From JALORV01 sp963707445 (GTDB lineage Bacteria > Pseudomonadota > Gammaproteobacteria > Burkholderiales > Burkholderiaceae_F): DNA of 64,000 nt. The stretch spans positions 33,768 to 97,767 of the forward strand of contig CAVPPW010000023.1 in the NCBI GenBank assembly GCA_963707445.1, in the 5' to 3' direction. Below are positions 29,925 to 38,992 of this stretch, one piece after another. The translations under genes were made by a program, and so were the position numbers. The notes under the pieces are model-generated. The model worked only from the letters and a program-made list of their open reading frames with translations. It made no database searches and was not told where the DNA came from. Position 1 is the first letter of the stretch. Each line of letters opens with the position of its first letter.

Positions 29925-30987
29925 TTGATGGCCGTCCGTACCGTTCCTGCGTGATCTGCGCCATCACGCTGAGCGCGATCTCGGCCGGAGTTCGGCCGCC
30001 AAGATCGAGACCGACCGGCGTTCTGATGGCGTCGATCCGCTCCTGCGCGACGCCCTCAGCCCTCAACATCTCCGCGATGAGCACGGCCTTACGACGGCTG
30101 CCGAGCAGGCCGATGTAGCGCGCATCCGTCTTGACCGCGGCGAGGATGCAGTCGCCATCCAGCTTGTGCCCGCGGGTGGCGACGACGATGTAGCTGGACC
30201 AGCCGTAGTCGAGGGACGCGAGCGTGTCCGGAATGTGGCCGCCGAGCACGCGCGCGCCGCCGAAGCGCGCAGAATCCGAGAACTCGGGACGATCCTCGAG
30301 AATCGTGACGTCGAAATCGAGCAACTGCGCCTGACGCGCGATCGCCTGCGCCACATGCCCGCCGCCGGCGACCACCAGCCTGGGCCGGCCTGCGACAGGT
30401 TCAATCAGCAACTCATGCTCCGACTCGAAGGGATGGAGCCTCGCGACGGCATGCGGCAGCTGCCGCAACGCCTCCGCACCCGCGAGGCGATCGCGGTCGT
30501 CCGCCGCCGAGGGTGCCGGTGACGTGCCCGCGGCATCCACGGCGATGCGACCCACATACCCGAGTTGCTGGCCGCGTCGTTCGAAGAGCGTGGCGACCGC
30601 GAGCGGCGGACCCGAATCCAGCGCGCGCACGAACACGTCCGCATGACTGCGGCCGCCAATCGTCACGGCGTCCGTTCCCGGCTCGGCCAGGATCCACATC
30701 GTGCCGCCGCACACGAGACCGGTGTTCCAGGCGAGATCTTCGGCGAGCGAATACGCGCGCAGCGATCGCGCGCCGCCGGCGAGAATCTCGCGGCACGCGA
30801 GGATCGCATCGGCCTCCACGCACCCGCCGCCCAGCGTGCCGCCCGGCCGCTCCGACTCATCGTCGGTCACCACGAGCTTGGCGCCAACGACCTGCGGCGT
30901 GCTGCCCTGCGTGCGGACGACCGTCGCCACGGCGAAGCGGCGGCCCGACGAGGCCAGATCGGCGATGCGGCGGTAGATCGAAGACAC
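29908..30987 (-). CDS. xdhC: XdhC/CoxF-family molybdenum cofactor maturation protein
   Basis: 359 residues, intact. XdhC proteins bind molybdenum cofactor, support its sulfuration, and hand it to xanthine-dehydrogenase-type enzymes. The N-terminal XdhC domain shows VATVVRTQGSTPQVVGAKLVV and GTLGGGCVEADA. A C-terminal Rossmann domain shows RLVVAGGGHVAQAIARQA, YIVVATRGHKLD and YIGLLGSRRKA, then LDLGGRTPAEIALSVMAQI. GTG at 30987 is the start. It is the last gene of the iorAB-cytochrome-DUF885-mocA-xdhC cluster, which fits maturation of that molybdoenzyme. Confidence 0.93.
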   Translation of the reverse strand: MSSIYRRIADLASSGRRFAVATVVRTQGSTPQVVGAKLVVTDDESERPGGTLGGGCVEADAILACREILAGGARSLRAYSLAEDLAWNTGLVCGGTMWILAEPGTDAVTIGGRSHADVFVRALDSGPPLAVATLFERRGQQLGYVGRIAVDAAGTSPAPSAADDRDRLAGAEALRQLPHAVARLHPFESEHELLIEPVAGRPRLVVAGGGHVAQAIARQAQLLDFDVTILEDRPEFSDSARFGGARVLGGHIPDTLASLDYGWSSYIVVATRGHKLDGDCILAAVKTDARYIGLLGSRRKAVLIAEMLRAEGVAQERIDAIRTPVGLDLGGRTPAEIALSVMAQITQERYGRPSTTVGA

Positions 30988-31008
30988 AGACAGATCCTAC
31001 CGGTTCCG

Positions 31009-31577
31009 TCAGCGTAGAGTCGTCCGGTGAGTCCACGTCGCGGAGAATCCCCATGTCGCCGACGGGCAGTTCGAGGCGCGGCACGGCAATCGCGGCCAGA
31101 GCGGCCTTGAGTGTCGCGTCGGGGGACGCAAGAAGAATGGCGTCGCGATGTGCGGCCGGCACGGCAATCGGATGCCCGCGCCGCTGATTGAACGTCGGCA
31201 CCACCACGCACTGCTGGCGGATGCAGGCCACGGTCACGGCTGTCACGGTGCTGCTCGCGACGAACGGCATGTCGCCGGGCAGGATCAGGATCGGATCGCC
31301 GCCTTCGGCGGCCGCCACGCCCGGTCTGGACCGACGACAGCATGCCGAGCGACGGGTCGGGATTGACGACGAAGCGCACGCGCGAATCCGCCATCATGCG
31401 CGCGCCCGTCAGGTCCGTCGTGGGCGCGGTGACGACGATGACCCGCGTGACACCGCCGTCGAGGAGCGACCACAGCGTCCAGTCGATCAGCGGCTCGCCC
31501 TTGATGCGCGCCAGCAGCTTGTTGCCGCCGAAGCGCTCTCCCTTGCCTGCGGCCGGCACGACCGCGATGACGCTCAT
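31009..31577 (-). CDS. mocA: MocA/MobA-like molybdopterin nucleotidyltransferase
   Basis: About 190 residues of the NTP_transf_3 family, adding CMP (or GMP) to molybdopterin. The N-terminal nucleotide site reads VVPAAGKGERFGGNKLLARIKGEPL. DPILILPGDMPFVAS carries the metal-binding Asp, and RRGHPIAVPAAHRDAIL and MGILRDVDSPDD are typical later blocks. A frameshift near 31,320 splits it. The natural TGA at 31,009 requires one further frame correction; otherwise the frame runs on into xdhC. The ATG overlaps the stop of the DUF885 gene (ATGA). Position next to xdhC favours a cytidylyltransferase for the Ior-type enzyme. Confidence 0.88.
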
Positions 31578-33368
31578 GGCTGTTTCTTCGGCTTCAGCTC
31601 GTCGGCGACCCAGCGCTCGATCTTCTCGCGCAGCACCCACAGCGGCACGGCGCCGTCTTCGAGCACGATGTCATGGAACGTCTTGATGTCGAAGCGCGTG
31701 CCGAGCTTCTGCTTCGCCTCGTCGCGGATCCGGCGGATCTCGAGGTTGCCGATCATGTAGGCCGTCGCCTGCCCGGGCACCGCGATGTAGCGGTCGATCT
31801 CAGCCTCGACGCGCGCGGGCGGTTTCCGTCGTGTGCGCCAGCACGTAGTCGATGGCCTGCTGCCGCGTCCATCCCAGCGCGTGCATGCCGGAGTCCACCA
31901 CCAGCCGCGCCGCGCGAAGCGCTTCGTTCGAGAGCAGACCGAGGCGATCGACATCCGACGTGAACAGGCCCATCTCATCCGCGAGGCGCTCCGAGTACAG
32001 CCCCCAGCCTTCGCCGAACCCGGAGAGGAAGAAGTGGCGCTGAATCGGATGGATGTTCTCCTGCTGGAGCGCGATCGCGCCCTGGAGGTGATGGCCCGGG
32101 TAGGCCTCGTGAAACGCGGTCGACTCGAGGCCGGCGCGGCTCTGCTCGGTCGCCTTGTAGGCATTGAGCAGGTACTTGCCCGGCTTGCCGTCGGCAGTGG
32201 GCGGGATGGCCTGCCCGCCCGGTGCGGTCTTCTCGAGGTACGCGGGATACGGCTCGACGACGACTGGCGCCATCGGCAGGACGCCGAACCAGTTCGGCAG
32301 CGCGTTCTTCGCGCGCTCGACGGCGGACTCCGCGGTCCTGATGAGTTCCTCGCGGCTCTTGAAGCGGTACTTCGGATCGGTCTTCACGAGCGTCAGCAGG
32401 GCCTTCGGGTCCTCGACCCCGAAGCTCCGGCGGCCGATTTCCCGCATCTCCGCCTGGATCTTCTGCATCTGCGCCGTGCCGATCTCGTGGATCTGCTCGG
32501 GGCTCATGTCCACCGTCGCGTGGAACTTCACGGCGGCCGCGTAGCAGGCCGCGCCCTGCGGGTTGGCGCTGACGCCGATGCCCTCGCGCGCGGCGGGAAG
32601 GTACGTCGTCTTCAGGAAGTCGCGGTACTTGGCGATCGCGGGCCGGATCTTCGTGCGCTCCAGTTCCTCCAGTTGCTTGCGGAACCCGGCGGCCTCGGGC
32701 TTGGCCACCTGGACGAACGCGGACTGCGCGACCGGCGCGGCCAGCATCGCCTCGACCTGCCCGATCACCGACCGCACGTTGTTCTTCGGCGCCGTGTATC
32801 CGAGCTTGAGGCCCTCCGTCAGATTCGCGATCTCATCGTCCAGGTACTTCGCCACCTGCGACCAGCGCGCGAGGAAGTCCTGCTGGTCCGCGGGCGTGTC
32901 GATCGCCTGAGCGGCAGCCAGTTGTGGCAACGCGGCCTGCCATCCGGTCCAGGTCGGGCTGACGCTCCACAGTTCGGTGCGGCACGCGCGAAAACCCTGC
33001 GACGACTCGAGCAGATGCTGCAGGAACTTGTAGGTGATCGCCTCCGGTCGGCCATCGATCGCGGCAAGGTCGATCTTCTTCAGGTCCGCCAGGAGTTGGT
33101 CCTCGCGGTCCTCCCAACGCTTCAGCGCCGGCAGGCTGTGATCGCCCAGTTGGGACGGATGGCCGTCGCGCGCGCCGATGCCCAGCGCCATTTCTGGGAA
33201 CGCGTCCAGGTACCCGCGCAGATAGCCGTCGGCCACGACGCCGACGTCCTGGGCCACCTTCACGGGATCGACAGCCGGCGGCGGTGGCGCGCACGCGGCG
33301 CCACCGGCGATCACCGCGGCCACGGCGAGAGCTTTGAGGACGTTCAGGCGCAGAGAGGTGCTGACCAT
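31574..33368 (-). CDS. DUF885 lipoprotein (putative metallocarboxypeptidase-like)
   Basis: About 597 residues. The signal peptide ends in a lipobox (VIAGGAACAPPPP), so it is probably a lipid-anchored envelope protein. DUF885 helical repeats follow; the putative zinc-binding helix FHEAYPGHHLQ sits near residue 425, and GEGWGLYSERLADEMG near 460. Frameshift near 31,815 separates the last 80 residues. Family members are often called peptidases, without firm proof of substrate. The stop overlaps the mocA start, placing it inside a molybdoenzyme operon. ATG at 33368 is preferred because it starts at the signal peptide. Confidence 0.9.
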
Positions 33369-33406
33369 GGGTGAATTGTAGTCAGTTCTCACGGAGGCGC
33401 CGAGGA

Positions 33407-33865
33407 TCACGGAGTCCGGGCCGCGTTACTTGACGATGTGATCGCCTTCATCGCGGCGTCGTTCTTCAGCGGCGCCTGACCTTCCGGAAAGCCGTTCAAT
33501 TGCAGCATGTAGGACACGACGTCGAGCGTCTGATCGGGAGTGAGGACCGCCGACCCGTCCGACGGCATCGTGTTGAAGATCGCGTCGAACAACTCGCCGA
33601 GCGGGCGATCCTGCCAGACCTCGAAGAACTTCGGGCCCTGCACCGGCGGGCCCGGCTTCTTGCCGGCCGGGACCTTCTCCGGCGTGTGGCACCGTTCGCA
33701 GTGCTTGACGTACACCTCGGCGCCGCGGGCCGCCTGCTCCTTGGCGTAGACCTTGTCGCGCGTCGTCTGCTGCCGGTCGAGCGAGGCGTCACCGGCGCCC
33801 GCGAAGACACGGGCGGCCAGTGCCACGCCGAGCAGCAGCGCCGCGGCGCTGAACCTTACGCCCAT
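33407..33865 (-). CDS. Exported c-type cytochrome
   Basis: 152 residues with a signal peptide (SAAALLLGVALAARVFAGAG) and one haem motif CERCH in GAEVYVKHCERCHTPEKVP. A candidate axial Met lies in NTMPSDGSAVL. Length and layout fit a small mono-haem periplasmic cytochrome c. It overlaps the end of iorB by 10 bp, so it is probably the electron acceptor for the Ior-type dehydrogenase (inference). Confidence 0.93.
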   Translation of the reverse strand: MGVRFSAAALLLGVALAARVFAGAGDASLDRQQTTRDKVYAKEQAARGAEVYVKHCERCHTPEKVPAGKKPGPPVQGPKFFEVWQDRPLGELFDAIFNTMPSDGSAVLTPDQTLDVVSYMLQLNGFPEGQAPLKNDAAMKAITSSSNAARTP

Positions 33866-36045
33866 CGGTAGCCGTGCTTCGAGAGCGGCAGCGAGCGCAC
33901 GCGGTCCTTCGTGATCGCGAAGATCGCGTTCGACACCGCCGGCAGCACCGGCGGCAGCGCCGGCTCACCCAGGCCCGTCGGGTTGAAGTCGCTCTTCACG
34001 AAATGCGCTTCGATCGCCTTCGGCGCCTGGCGCATCCTGACCGGCGTGTAGTCGGCCCAGCTCGACTGGTTGACCTTGCCGCCCGTGACCGTGATCTCCC
34101 ACGCCATCAACTGGCTCAGGCCGTCGATCACCGAGCTGTGCACCTGGCCGTCCGCATTCATCGGGTTGATGATCTGCCGGCCGATGTCGCCGGCGACGAC
34201 GACGCGGTTCACGCGCACGCGCTTCTGCGGATCCACCGACACCTCCGCCACTTCGGCGAAGTAGCCGCTGTGGCTGTAGTGGAACGCGACGCCCATGGCC
34301 GTGCCCTGCGGCAGCTTCTTGGTGCCCCATCCGGACTTCTCGCGCACGAGTTCCAGCGTGGCCCGCATGCGCGCCGGATCGAAACCGCCGCCGGCGCCGA
34401 TGACCGGGCCCGACAGCAGATCGATGCGGAACTGCAGCGGGTCCTTGCCGGCCGCGTGCGCCAGTTCGTCGATGAAGGACTGAATGGCAAACGCAATCGC
34501 GCAACTGCCCGGCGCGCGCATCGCGCCCGTCGGCACGCCGCTCGTCAGCACCGACATGAACAGCCCATAGTTCGGGACGAAGCGCGCGGGGAACTCGCCG
34601 GCGTTCATGTTGGCCGACGCACCGGGCCGGTTCTCGCTGCCCATCGTCACGAAGTGGTTCTTCCAGCCGACGACCTTCCCTGACGCGTCGAGACCGGCCT
34701 TGAGGAAGTGATACCCCGCAGGCCGATAGAGGTCGTGCTGCAGGTCGTCTTCGCGCGTCCACTGCAGCTTCACCGCACCGTTGATCTGCTTGGCGATGTA
34801 CGCCGCCTCGACCAGGTAGTCGTTGGACAGGCGGCGGCCGAAGCTGCCGCCCATGCGCGTCAGTTCGAGCGTGACGTCCTCCGGGCGCAACTGCAGCGTC
34901 GTGGCCACGAGCGTCCGGCCGCCCCCGGGGATCTGCGAACCGCCGCGGGCGCGCAGCTTGCCGTCCTTGAACTCGCACACCATGTTCATCGGTTCGAGCG
35001 GCGCGTGACTGAGGAACGGGTACGCGTACGCCGCCTCCACCACCTTCGCCGCGCCGGCGAGCGCGCCATCGACATCACCGTCCGCGCGGGCCGGCTGCGC
35101 CGGGAGCTTCGTCGAGATCTCGAGCGCCTGCTTGTTGAAGCCCTCCGTGCTGTGCGCCTCGGTGGGGCCGTTGTTCCAGGTCACCTTCAACTGCTTGCGC
35201 GCCTGATCGGCCAGCCACCAGCTGTCGGCCACGATCGCGACGCCCGAGTTCAGCCCGTTGGCGGCCGCGCCGCCTTCCACCACGAACGCATGCTTCACGC
35301 CGGGCAGCGTCTTGATGTGATCGAGATTCGCGCTCGCCACCTTGCCGCCGAACACCGGCGACCGCTGAAACACGGCGTGCAGCATGCCGGGCATCGTCAC
35401 GTCGATCCCGTACAGCGGCGCGCCGGTGACGATGGCGCGGTTGTCGACGCCGGTGATGGGCTTGCCGATGATCTTGTAGTCCTTGGGGTCCTTGAGCGGC
35501 ACCGTCGCCGGATCCGGCGCGGGCAGCGCGGCCGCCTGCGCGGCGAGCTGCGCGTAGGCCGCGGACCGCTTGGAACCGGCGTGCGTCACGCGACCCGAGG
35601 CCGTCGTCAACTCAGAGGCTGGAACCTGCCACGTCGCAGCCGCGGCCGCGAGGATCGACTGGCGCGTGGCGGCGCCGAGGCGGCGCATGGCCTCCCAGTT
35701 GGTCGGCACGGCGGTGCTGCCGCCGGCGGACTGCTGGCCGTACTTCGCGTCCAGATTGCCCTGCTCGACCGTGACCATGTTCCAGTCCACGTCGAGTTCC
35801 TCCGCGATCAGCATCGGCAGCGTGGTCTTGATGCCCTGGCCGATCTCGGGGTTCTTGCCGATGATGGTGACGCGTCCGTCCGCGCCGATGCGGATGAACG
35901 CGTTCGGCTCGAGCGGCGGCCCGCCCTGGCGGCCCTGCGCGAGCAGGCCGGAGACCGGATCCACGTACGCGGCGATCATGAGCCCGCCGCCCGCGAGGGC
36001 GGTGACGCGAAGGAATGCGCGACGATCGAGTGTCGTGGTGTGCAT
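33856..36045 (-). CDS. iorB: Isoquinoline 1-oxidoreductase-type molybdopterin subunit (IorB-like)
   Basis: 729 residues, intact. Large catalytic subunit of a xanthine-oxidase-family molybdenum hydroxylase. It starts with a twin-arginine signal (TTLDRRAFLRVTALAGGGLMIAAY), so the folded enzyme is exported with its small subunit. Further blocks: NPEIGQGIKTTLPMLIAEELD, QQSAGGSTAVPTNW, GSFGRRLSNDYLVEAAYIA, and near the C-terminus GLGEPALPPVLPAVSNAIF with the catalytic Glu. The substrate is an N-heterocycle or aldehyde, not identifiable here. It lies nine bases downstream of iorA and overlaps the cytochrome gene. The clean frame over 2.2 kb contrasts with damaged genes elsewhere. Confidence 0.93.
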   Translation of the reverse strand: MHTTTLDRRAFLRVTALAGGGLMIAAYVDPVSGLLAQGRQGGPPLEPNAFIRIGADGRVTIIGKNPEIGQGIKTTLPMLIAEELDVDWNMVTVEQGNLDAKYGQQSAGGSTAVPTNWEAMRRLGAATRQSILAAAAATWQVPASELTTASGRVTHAGSKRSAAYAQLAAQAAALPAPDPATVPLKDPKDYKIIGKPITGVDNRAIVTGAPLYGIDVTMPGMLHAVFQRSPVFGGKVASANLDHIKTLPGVKHAFVVEGGAAANGLNSGVAIVADSWWLADQARKQLKVTWNNGPTEAHSTEGFNKQALEISTKLPAQPARADGDVDGALAGAAKVVEAAYAYPFLSHAPLEPMNMVCEFKDGKLRARGGSQIPGGGRTLVATTLQLRPEDVTLELTRMGGSFGRRLSNDYLVEAAYIAKQINGAVKLQWTREDDLQHDLYRPAGYHFLKAGLDASGKVVGWKNHFVTMGSENRPGASANMNAGEFPARFVPNYGLFMSVLTSGVPTGAMRAPGSCAIAFAIQSFIDELAHAAGKDPLQFRIDLLSGPVIGAGGGFDPARMRATLELVREKSGWGTKKLPQGTAMGVAFHYSHSGYFAEVAEVSVDPQKRVRVNRVVVAGDIGRQIINPMNADGQVHSSVIDGLSQLMAWEITVTGGKVNQSSWADYTPVRMRQAPKAIEAHFVKSDFNPTGLGEPALPPVLPAVSNAIFAITKDRVRSLPLSKHGYRWA

Positions 36046-36054
36046 GGCGCCCCC

Positions 36055-36513
36055 TTACTTCCGGCCCGCGGCCGCGCGGTGAATGCCTTCGCGAATGCGG
36101 AGATACGTGCCGCACCGGCAGAGGTTGTTGCTCATCGCCGTGTCGATGTCCGCGTCCGTGGGTTTGGGATTGGACGCCAGCAGCGCGGCGGCCGTCATGA
36201 TCTGGCCGGCCTGGCAGTAACCGCACTGCGGCACGTCGAGTTCGATCCACGCCTGCTGCAGCGGATGCGACGCGTTCGCCGACAGGCCCTCGATCGTCAC
36301 CACCGGCGCATTGGCCGCGGCCGAGACTTCGACCTGGCACGACCGCACGGCGCGCCCGCGCAGGTGCACGGTGCACGCGCCGCACTGGCCTTCGCCGCAG
36401 CCGTACTTCGTGCCGGGCAGATTCAGGACGTCACGCAACACCCACAACAAGGGCATCTGTGGCGGGACGTCGACACTGACAGCTTTCCCGTTGACGTTCA
36501 GATCGATCTTCAT
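36055..36513 (-). CDS. iorA: Isoquinoline 1-oxidoreductase-type [2Fe-2S] subunit (IorA-like)
   Basis: 152 residues. The N-terminal plant-type ferredoxin cluster is YGCGEGQCGACTVHLRGRAVRSC near residues 39-60. The second [2Fe-2S] cluster lies in CGYCQAGQIM and NNLCRCGTYLRI. No separate FAD subunit is present, as expected for the Ior type, which passes electrons to a cytochrome. The start at 36513 is the first Met matching the family; the open frame continues upstream through a repeat element and is not coding there. Confidence 0.94.
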   Translation of the reverse strand: MKIDLNVNGKAVSVDVPPQMPLLWVLRDVLNLPGTKYGCGEGQCGACTVHLRGRAVRSCQVEVSAAANAPVVTIEGLSANASHPLQQAWIELDVPQCGYCQAGQIMTAAALLASNPKPTDADIDTAMSNNLCRCGTYLRIREGIHRAAAGRK

Positions 36514-36543
36514 GGCGGGGACTCCGAGAGAGATAGTAAATGA

Positions 36544-36696
36544 TCCAGGGACTAGGGTCCAAGGGACCAAGGGACCAAAGGTCCAAAGGCCGCGGAACCT
36601 GGCTAGATTCGCACCTGCTGATCGATCAGTTGGTCCGGGTTCAGACAGGTTCCTGGTCCTCTTGGACCCTTGGTCTCTTGGTCCCTTGGACCCTAA
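36544..36696. repeat. Degenerate-word hairpin, family 1 copy 1 (word AAGGGACC)
   Basis: The left arm is a tandem of AAGGGACC-like octamers (AGGGTCCAAGGGACCAAG...). The right arm is its near-perfect mirror (...CTTGGTCCCTTGGACCCT); each arm is about 36 bp. The middle contains CTGATCGATCAG, shared with copy 2 at 40,430. It fills the gap between the divergent iorA and peroxiredoxin genes, so it probably lies in the transcribed leader or promoter region of one of them. Confidence 0.85.
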
Positions 36697-36706
36697 ACTG
36701 TCCTCC

Positions 36707-37174
36707 ATGTCCCTAATCGACGTCGGAAAGCGTGCTCCCGCGTTCAGGCTCAAGGACCAGGACGGCACCGTCCATTCGCTGGCGGATCATGCCGGAGCCC
36801 CGGTGGTCATCTACTTCTATCCGAAGGACGACACGCCCGGCTGCACGACGGAATCGTGCGAGTTCCAGGCGCTGCTGCCCAACTTCAAGAAGGCCGGCGC
36901 GGCGGTGTTCGGCGTGAGCATCCTGGACGAAAAGAGCAAGGCGAAGTTCGCGAAGAAGCACGGGCTCACGTTCCCGCTCCTGGCCGACGCCGACCACGAG
37001 GTCGCGGAAAAGTACGGCGTGTGGCAGGAGAAGTTGCGCTACGGCCGCAAGTACATGGGCATCGTGCGCACCACCTATCTGGTCGGCCCGGACGGCAAAG
37101 TCGCGAAGCGGTGGGACAAGGTCAAGGTCGAAGGCCACGCCGACGAAGTCGCCGCGGCGGTCAAAGACCTCTGA
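36707..37174 (+). CDS. bcp: Thioredoxin-dependent peroxiredoxin, Bcp/PrxQ type
   Basis: 155 residues, intact. Reduces hydrogen peroxide and alkyl hydroperoxides. The peroxidatic Cys is in FYPKDDTPGCTTESCEF near residues 35-50, with the resolving Cys five positions later (C-T-T-E-S-C). Other blocks: AVFGVSILDEKSKAKFAKKHGL, FPLLADADHEVAEKYGVW and MGIVRTTYLVGPDGKV. ATG at 36707 follows the repeat element directly; no strong Shine-Dalgarno sequence beyond TCCTCC is seen. Confidence 0.95.
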   Translation: MSLIDVGKRAPAFRLKDQDGTVHSLADHAGAPVVIYFYPKDDTPGCTTESCEFQALLPNFKKAGAAVFGVSILDEKSKAKFAKKHGLTFPLLADADHEVAEKYGVWQEKLRYGRKYMGIVRTTYLVGPDGKVAKRWDKVKVEGHADEVAAAVKDL

Positions 37175-37180
37175 CACAAG

Positions 37181-37258
37181 GCCTTTCACCATGAAGATCA
37201 TGAAGGACATGAAGGGCCTGACGTCTCAACACTTCATGTGCTTCATGCGCTTCATGGT
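37181..37258. repeat. Degenerate-word hairpin, family 4 (word CATGAAGAT, 9 bp)
   Basis: The left arm has three 9-bp units (CATGAAGAT, CATGAAGGA, CATGAAGGG). The right arm has three mirrored units (CTTCATGTG, CTTCATGCG, CTTCATGGT). About 13 bp (CCTGACGTCTCAA) form the loop. It begins seven bases after the bcp stop and ends about 30 bp before the next gene's start. Confidence 0.85.
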
Positions 37259-37287
37259 TCAGAATCCGTAACGAGGGAGATCTCGAA

Positions 37288-38614
37288 ATGCACGCAGGGG
37301 CGATGTCGGCGCGTGGTGTGTGCGACAGCGATGGCAGCGTGCGTGTTGGCGACAGGCCTCGCGGCGCAGCAGGCGGCGGGCGATCGGTTCTGGCCGCAGT
37401 GGCGCGGGCCGCAGGGCACCGGCGTGTCCACCACGGCGACGCCGCCCGTCGAGTGGAGCGAAACGAAGAACATCCGCTGGAAGGTGGAGATTCCCGGCCG
37501 CGGGTCGTCCTCGCCGGTCGTGTGGGGCGACCGCGTGTTCGTGTCGACCGCCGTGCCGGTGGGCGTGACGGGCGAGGCGCAGCACGCCGCGCGGGGCGCG
37601 CAGCCGGTGCCGCACAAGTTCGTGTGCTGGCCATCGATCGGCAAGACCGGCAAGATCGTCTGGGAACGCATCGCCCGCGAAGAGCAGCCGCACGAGGCCG
37701 CGCACAACGAGAACGGCACCTGGGCCTCGCCCTCGGCCATCGTCGACGGGCAGCACGTCATCGCGTCGTTCGAGTCGCGCGGCGTGTTCGCGTTCGACAT
37801 GAACGGCACGCCGGTCTGGGAGAAGGACCTCGGCGACAAGCGCATGCGCAACCAGTTCGGCGAGGGCAGCACGCCGGCGCTCCACGGCAACACGCTCGTC
37901 GTCGTCTGGGATCACCAGGGCGAGTCGTTCATCGTGGCGCTCGACAAGCGCAACGGCAACGAGCTGTGGCGGAAGCCGCGCACGGAGATCGACACGTGGG
38001 CGACGCCGCTCATTGCCGACGGTCGGCGGCAAGCCGCAGGTGATCGTGCCGGCGATGAACCGCATCACGCAGCTACGACCTCGAAACGGGGGAGATCGTG
38101 TGGCACTCGGCGGGGCTGACGATGAACCCGATTCCGTCGCCGGTGACGGACGGTACGTCGTGTTCCTGATGAGCGGGTTCCGCGGCAACAACCTGAAGGC
38201 GATCCGGGTGGCCGAGGCCAAAGGCGACATCACCGGCACGCCGGCGATCGCGTGGACGCTCGATCGCGACACGCCGTACGTGCCGTCACCGCTGCTCTAT
38301 GACGGCATTCTGTACTTCCTGAAGACGAACAACGGCCTGCTGTCCGCGTTCGACGCGAAGACCGGCAAGCCGCACTACCAGATCGCAGCGGCTCGACGCG
38401 GTGCCGAACGTGTTTGCGTCGCCGGTGGGGGCGGCCGGGCGGATCTACATTCCGGGCCGCGAAGGCATCGACGGTCGTGCTCCGGCAAGGACCGACGCTG
38501 GAAGTGCTCGCCGTCAACGAACTGGACGACGGGTTCGACGCGTCCCCCGCGCTCGTCGACGGCGAGATGTACCTGCGCGGCTACCGGTATCTGTACTGCG
38601 TAGCCGAGAAATAA
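37288..38614 (+). CDS. Exported PQQ-like beta-propeller (BamB-like) protein, frameshifted
   Basis: About 440 residues. After a signal peptide (AMAACVLATGLAAQQ) it opens with FWPQWRGPQGTGVS, typical of acidobacterial and planctomycetal PQQ-like propeller proteins. Blade repeats follow: KVEIPGRGSSSPVVWGDRVFVST, WASPSAIVDGQHVIASF, EGSTPALHGNTLVVVWDHQGESFIVALDKRNG, PSPVTDGRYVVFLMSG, TLEVLAVNELDDGFDASPALVDG. Frames shift near 37,315, 38,030, 38,075, 38,390 and 38,470. It is probably a periplasmic scaffold rather than a true dehydrogenase, since no quinoprotein active-site pattern was recognised. Ligand unknown. Confidence 0.85.
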
Positions 38615-38749
38615 GGCCAGAAGGCAGAAGTTGGAAGGCAGAAGGAAGCAAGAAGCTCGAAGTCAGAGGTCCGCCCGCGACTGCGGGCGGCTTCTTCCTT
38701 CGTCCTTCCGACTTACCTCTGCCTTTTGCCTTCTGCCTTCCAATTTGTC
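38615..38749. repeat. Degenerate-word hairpin, family 3 (words AGAAGGC / GGAAGGC)
   Basis: The left arm reads CCAGAAGGCAGAAGTTGGAAGGCAGAAGG; the right arm mirrors it as CCTCTGCCTTTTGCCTTCTGCCTTCC. It fills the complete gap between two convergent genes: it starts at the base after the TAA of the propeller gene and ends at the base before the TAG of the cold-shock gene. Confidence 0.85.
38671..38690. terminator. GC-rich hairpin at the centre of the family 3 element
   Basis: CCGCCCGC and GCGGGCGG pair around a GACT loop, followed by CTTCTTCCTTCG on the plus strand. Placed midway between convergent genes, it could end transcription from both sides. The T-tract is interrupted, so intrinsic termination is only suggested. 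Confidence 0.5.
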
Positions 38750-38947
38750 CTACGCGAGCCGAACGTTCTCGGCGCGCGGCCCCTTGGGTCCCTGCCCCGA
38801 ATCAAACGTCACGGCCTGGCCTTCACGAAGGTCCTGGAATGACGCGCCGGTGCACGCGGACTGGTGGAAGAAGTACTCGTTGCCATCTTCCGCCGCCACG
38901 AACCCGAATCCCTTGTCACTGACGAGTCGCTTAACTGTGCCTTTCAT
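38750..38947 (-). CDS. cspA: Cold-shock domain protein (CspA family)
   Basis: 65 residues, one cold-shock OB-fold that binds single-stranded RNA and DNA. RNP1 is KGFGFV and RNP2 lies in EYFFHQSAC. The C-terminus is GPRAENVRLA. ATG at 38947 is chosen: GGAG lies about eight bases before it and M-K-G-T-V-K is the family start. Its stop touches the family 3 hairpin. Confidence 0.96.
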   Translation of the reverse strand: MKGTVKRLVSDKGFGFVAAEDGNEYFFHQSACTGASFQDLREGQAVTFDSGQGPKGPRAENVRLA

Positions 38948-38992
38948 CGGTCGCTCCATGTCGAATAGTCGATCGTTGACGACACCCGCGCA

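Noticed and set aside
31833..33374. Long open frame on the plus strand opposite the DUF885 gene
   Set aside because: Antisense shadow; low-complexity Arg/Leu/Asp-rich translation, while the minus strand has a clear family match.
34708..36543. Long open frame on the plus strand opposite iorB and iorA (about 600 codons)
   Set aside because: It is the antisense shadow of GC-rich genes; its translation is Arg/His/Ala-rich with no family features.
36055..36768. A long N-terminal extension of the IorA-like subunit
   Set aside because: The extra codons run through the family 1 repeat and part of the divergent bcp gene; the family N-terminus begins at 36,513.
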